DNA of 13,521 nt from Pseudomonadota bacterium (GTDB lineage: Bacteria > Pseudomonadota > Alphaproteobacteria > Rs-D84). The number at the start of each line of letters is the position of its first letter. Position 1 is the first letter of the stretch. The translations under genes were made by a program, and so were the position numbers. Location: positions 1 to 13,521 of the forward strand of contig JAUNMD010000016.1 of the NCBI GenBank assembly GCA_030531915.1. Direction: 5' to 3'. This document shows positions 11,881-13,521 of this stretch, in pieces. The notes under the pieces are model-generated. The model was not told where the DNA came from. It was given only the letters and a program-made list of their open reading frames with translations, and ran no database searches.

Positions 11881-13521
11881 TTTCTGCCTTTCCTTTTGTT
11901 TCTTGTTCTTGTTGTGTTGTTACATCTGTTTTCATAACCGTTGATTGCAGGTCACCAACCGGCAACCCCAGCCATTCTGGGTCATCACGTGACGACGGCG
12001 CACCACGCTGCATTGCCGTTTCACACGGGTGATCGTCCGCCAGCCAGTTTTCCAACAAGTCCCCAGCCAGCAATCCAACGCCCGCACCCGCGACGAGTCC
12101 AATCCCGCCGGTCAATGGCGCAAGCAACAGCCCCAGTCCAGTTGCCGATGCAACCTTGCCTGCGACGGCCGCGCCGCTTATTTTTATATCAGGTTCTGCC
12201 AAATTTCCAGTTATTTCTATGGAATTTACAACATTGCCCGTCAACGACAGTTTCAGCCCACGCACCGGCACGGTCGTCAACGCCATTTTCAAGCGTTCCG
12301 CACCCAAATTCAACTGGCCCGCCAAACGCAAATTGATTGCATTTGTTTCGACGGCCACGCCCTGTTGCGTATCAAAGACACCATTACGCAACTTTGCATT
12401 CAGTGCGACACACTTTATCTTGATTCGATTGTGTTTCTTTTCCGAACTCAGTGAATCTTGAATTGCATGACGCAATGTCGTCAAGAAATCCGTCCCGTAC
12501 ATATATGATACCAATGTCGAATACGCATACCCACCATCGGCAGATTTAATTTGCACCGGCCCTGTTACCGTCGACATCAATTCAGACAGGTTTGTACCAT
12601 TCCCTTCCAAGTACACATCAAAATTCGTCGGCAATTCAGAAATCAGATCTGTTTCGCGAACCTCTGTCAAAATCTGGCCAATCGAAACGTTGCGACCACG
12701 ACCGGCGGCCTTGGCAAAAATGCGCCCTTCACCATCAATCTGGCCATCGGCCGCCAATTCTATTTGCCCGCCCCCCATAGACAGCGTGCCATCAACGCGT
12801 GCAACATGGTCAATCAACTTCGCCGTCAAATCAATGTCGCGTAAATCCAAGTCACGATACACAATCAGGTTATTTATCTTGGCACGCAACTTTATATTAA
12901 ATTGCGACAATTCGCGCCCAAACAGCGGTGTATCTTTGAATGCGTTCAGTTCCCTGTCTGGGCGCACCCATTTGCCGTCATACCATGTTGGGAAAACCTG
13001 AACCAGATTGATTGACTTTGACGACAAATCCAGATTTATCGTCTGGCGCGGTGTGCCGAAATCCCAACTGCCCGACACAGTCAATTCATTGCCACGCACC
13101 GCGATTGATGATTTGCGCAAGGTCAATTTCGTCCTGTCCAGACCACCCGCCATATTCACCTTGACCGTGGGAATGGTCGACAGATTCATATTCAGCAAAC
13201 GCCCCACCGCCGCCATATCGGGAATATCACCCTTGATAATAAAATCAATCGGTGCGTGACTTGTTCCCTCCAACGCGACATTCGCAATCAGTGCATCACC
13301 CGACGCACCAAACGCCACCCGCACAGGATACACCTTGCGTTCCGCATTGTACGGCGAATACGTCAAAATAAACGGAAATACATCTGTCTTGTTTTTAATC
13401 CAGCCCGAATATTCACGGGAATCAGATGTCGGCACATATCGAATTTGAAATCCGGTCAGTTTATATGTTTCGTCCACAATGTGCGCGGTTAAATTATGAA
13501 CCTCTACCCCACCCAGTCCTG
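11873..13521 (-). CDS. AsmA-like protein, C-terminal part (5' end outside window)
   Basis: The frame is open from the right edge, so only the last 548 residues are seen; a GTG at 13477 is just an internal valine codon unless proved otherwise. Long amphipathic beta repeats alternate with turns such as DLDLRDIDLTAKLIDHVARVDG and GPVQIKSADG, typical of AsmA/DUF3971 proteins that form periplasmic bridges and are thought to carry phospholipids to the outer membrane. The sequence near LAEPDIKISG, then a Gly/Ala-rich hydrophobic stretch (LGLLLAPLTGGIGLVAGAGV), resembles the C-terminal end of the family. The last 60 residues are polar and low in complexity (TTQQEQETKGK). It overlaps cdaA by eight bases, so translation is likely coupled. 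Confidence 0.8.
   Translation of the reverse strand, partial: GLGGVEVHNLTAHIVDETYKLTGFQIRYVPTSDSREYSGWIKNKTDVFPFILTYSPYNAERKVYPVRVAFGASGDALIANVALEGTSHAPIDFIIKGDIPDMAAVGRLLNMNLSTIPTVKVNMAGGLDRTKLTLRKSSIAVRGNELTVSGSWDFGTPRQTINLDLSSKSINLVQVFPTWYDGKWVRPDRELNAFKDTPLFGRELSQFNIKLRAKINNLIVYRDLDLRDIDLTAKLIDHVARVDGTLSMGGGQIELAADGQIDGEGRIFAKAAGRGRNVSIGQILTEVRETDLISELPTNFDVYLEGNGTNLSELMSTVTGPVQIKSADGGYAYSTLVSYMYGTDFLTTLRHAIQDSLSSEKKHNRIKIKCVALNAKLRNGVFDTQQGVAVETNAINLRLAGQLNLGAERLKMALTTVPVRGLKLSLTGNVVNSIEITGNLAEPDIKISGAAVAGKVASATGLGLLLAPLTGGIGLVAGAGVGLLAGDLLENWLADDHPCETAMQRGAPSSRDDPEWLGLPVGDLQSTVMKTDVTTQQEQETKGKAENV

Noticed and set aside
1..13521. CRISPR array, insertion sequence or prophage.
   Set aside because: No regularly spaced repeats, transposase or integrase frame, or terminal inverted repeats with target duplications were seen.

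Overview
The window looks like a slice of a small, tightly packed alphaproteobacterial genome. The support is a ydcF-like gene directly followed by plsC with the HX4E acyltransferase box, a class II aldolase, and typical dnaN, efp, ppa and tolB genes. Intergenic spaces are short and intrinsic terminators often touch stop codons. An uncultured, host-associated or gut alphaproteobacterium is my inference; no rRNA or marker was available to test it. Base composition is moderate, and the 6573-8430 block looks more AT-rich to the eye.

Layout. (1) 1-1247, plus strand: the tail of an unknown upstream gene, a DUF218/YdcF-like membrane protein and plsC. (2) 1256-2246, minus: a secreted cysteine-rich repeat protein, preceded by a structured RNA (about 2019-2202) with its own promoter and intrinsic terminator. 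(3) 2270-4055, minus: a secreted thermonuclease-family protein and an orphan tolB. (4) 4201-4498, plus: a solitary ribbon-helix-helix protein. (5) 4597-5460, minus: an orphan VirB2-like pilin and a small lipoprotein. (6) 5628-6572, plus: fructose-bisphosphate aldolase. (7) 6744-8426, plus: an unusual set of a 78-residue unknown protein, a single-domain M16 zinc peptidase and a 39-residue very acidic peptide, closed by a strong terminator. (8) 8565-13521, minus: efp, ppa, dnaN, a diadenylate cyclase (cdaA) and a C-terminal part of an AsmA-like protein that runs off the window.

Envelope biology dominates: PlsC (phospholipids), AsmA-like (probable lipid transport), TolB (outer-membrane integrity), CdaA (c-di-AMP, often tied to osmotic or wall homeostasis), a pilin-like protein, a lipoprotein and a cysteine-rich exported protein. 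Housekeeping functions (dnaN, efp, ppa, fba) are interspersed.

The most interesting material is regulatory and accessory. First, the RNA upstream of the cysteine-rich gene has two mutually exclusive folds, one of which touches the terminator, so it may be an attenuator or riboswitch (a 6S-like RNA is the alternative). Second, a recurring module has a terminator hairpin that also supplies the -35 of the next promoter. Third, the M16 peptidase/acidic peptide operon carries a leader inverted repeat covering the first ribosome binding site. Fourth, a 96-bp imperfect palindrome lies behind efp. Fifth, a c-di-AMP synthase occurs in an apparent alphaproteobacterium.
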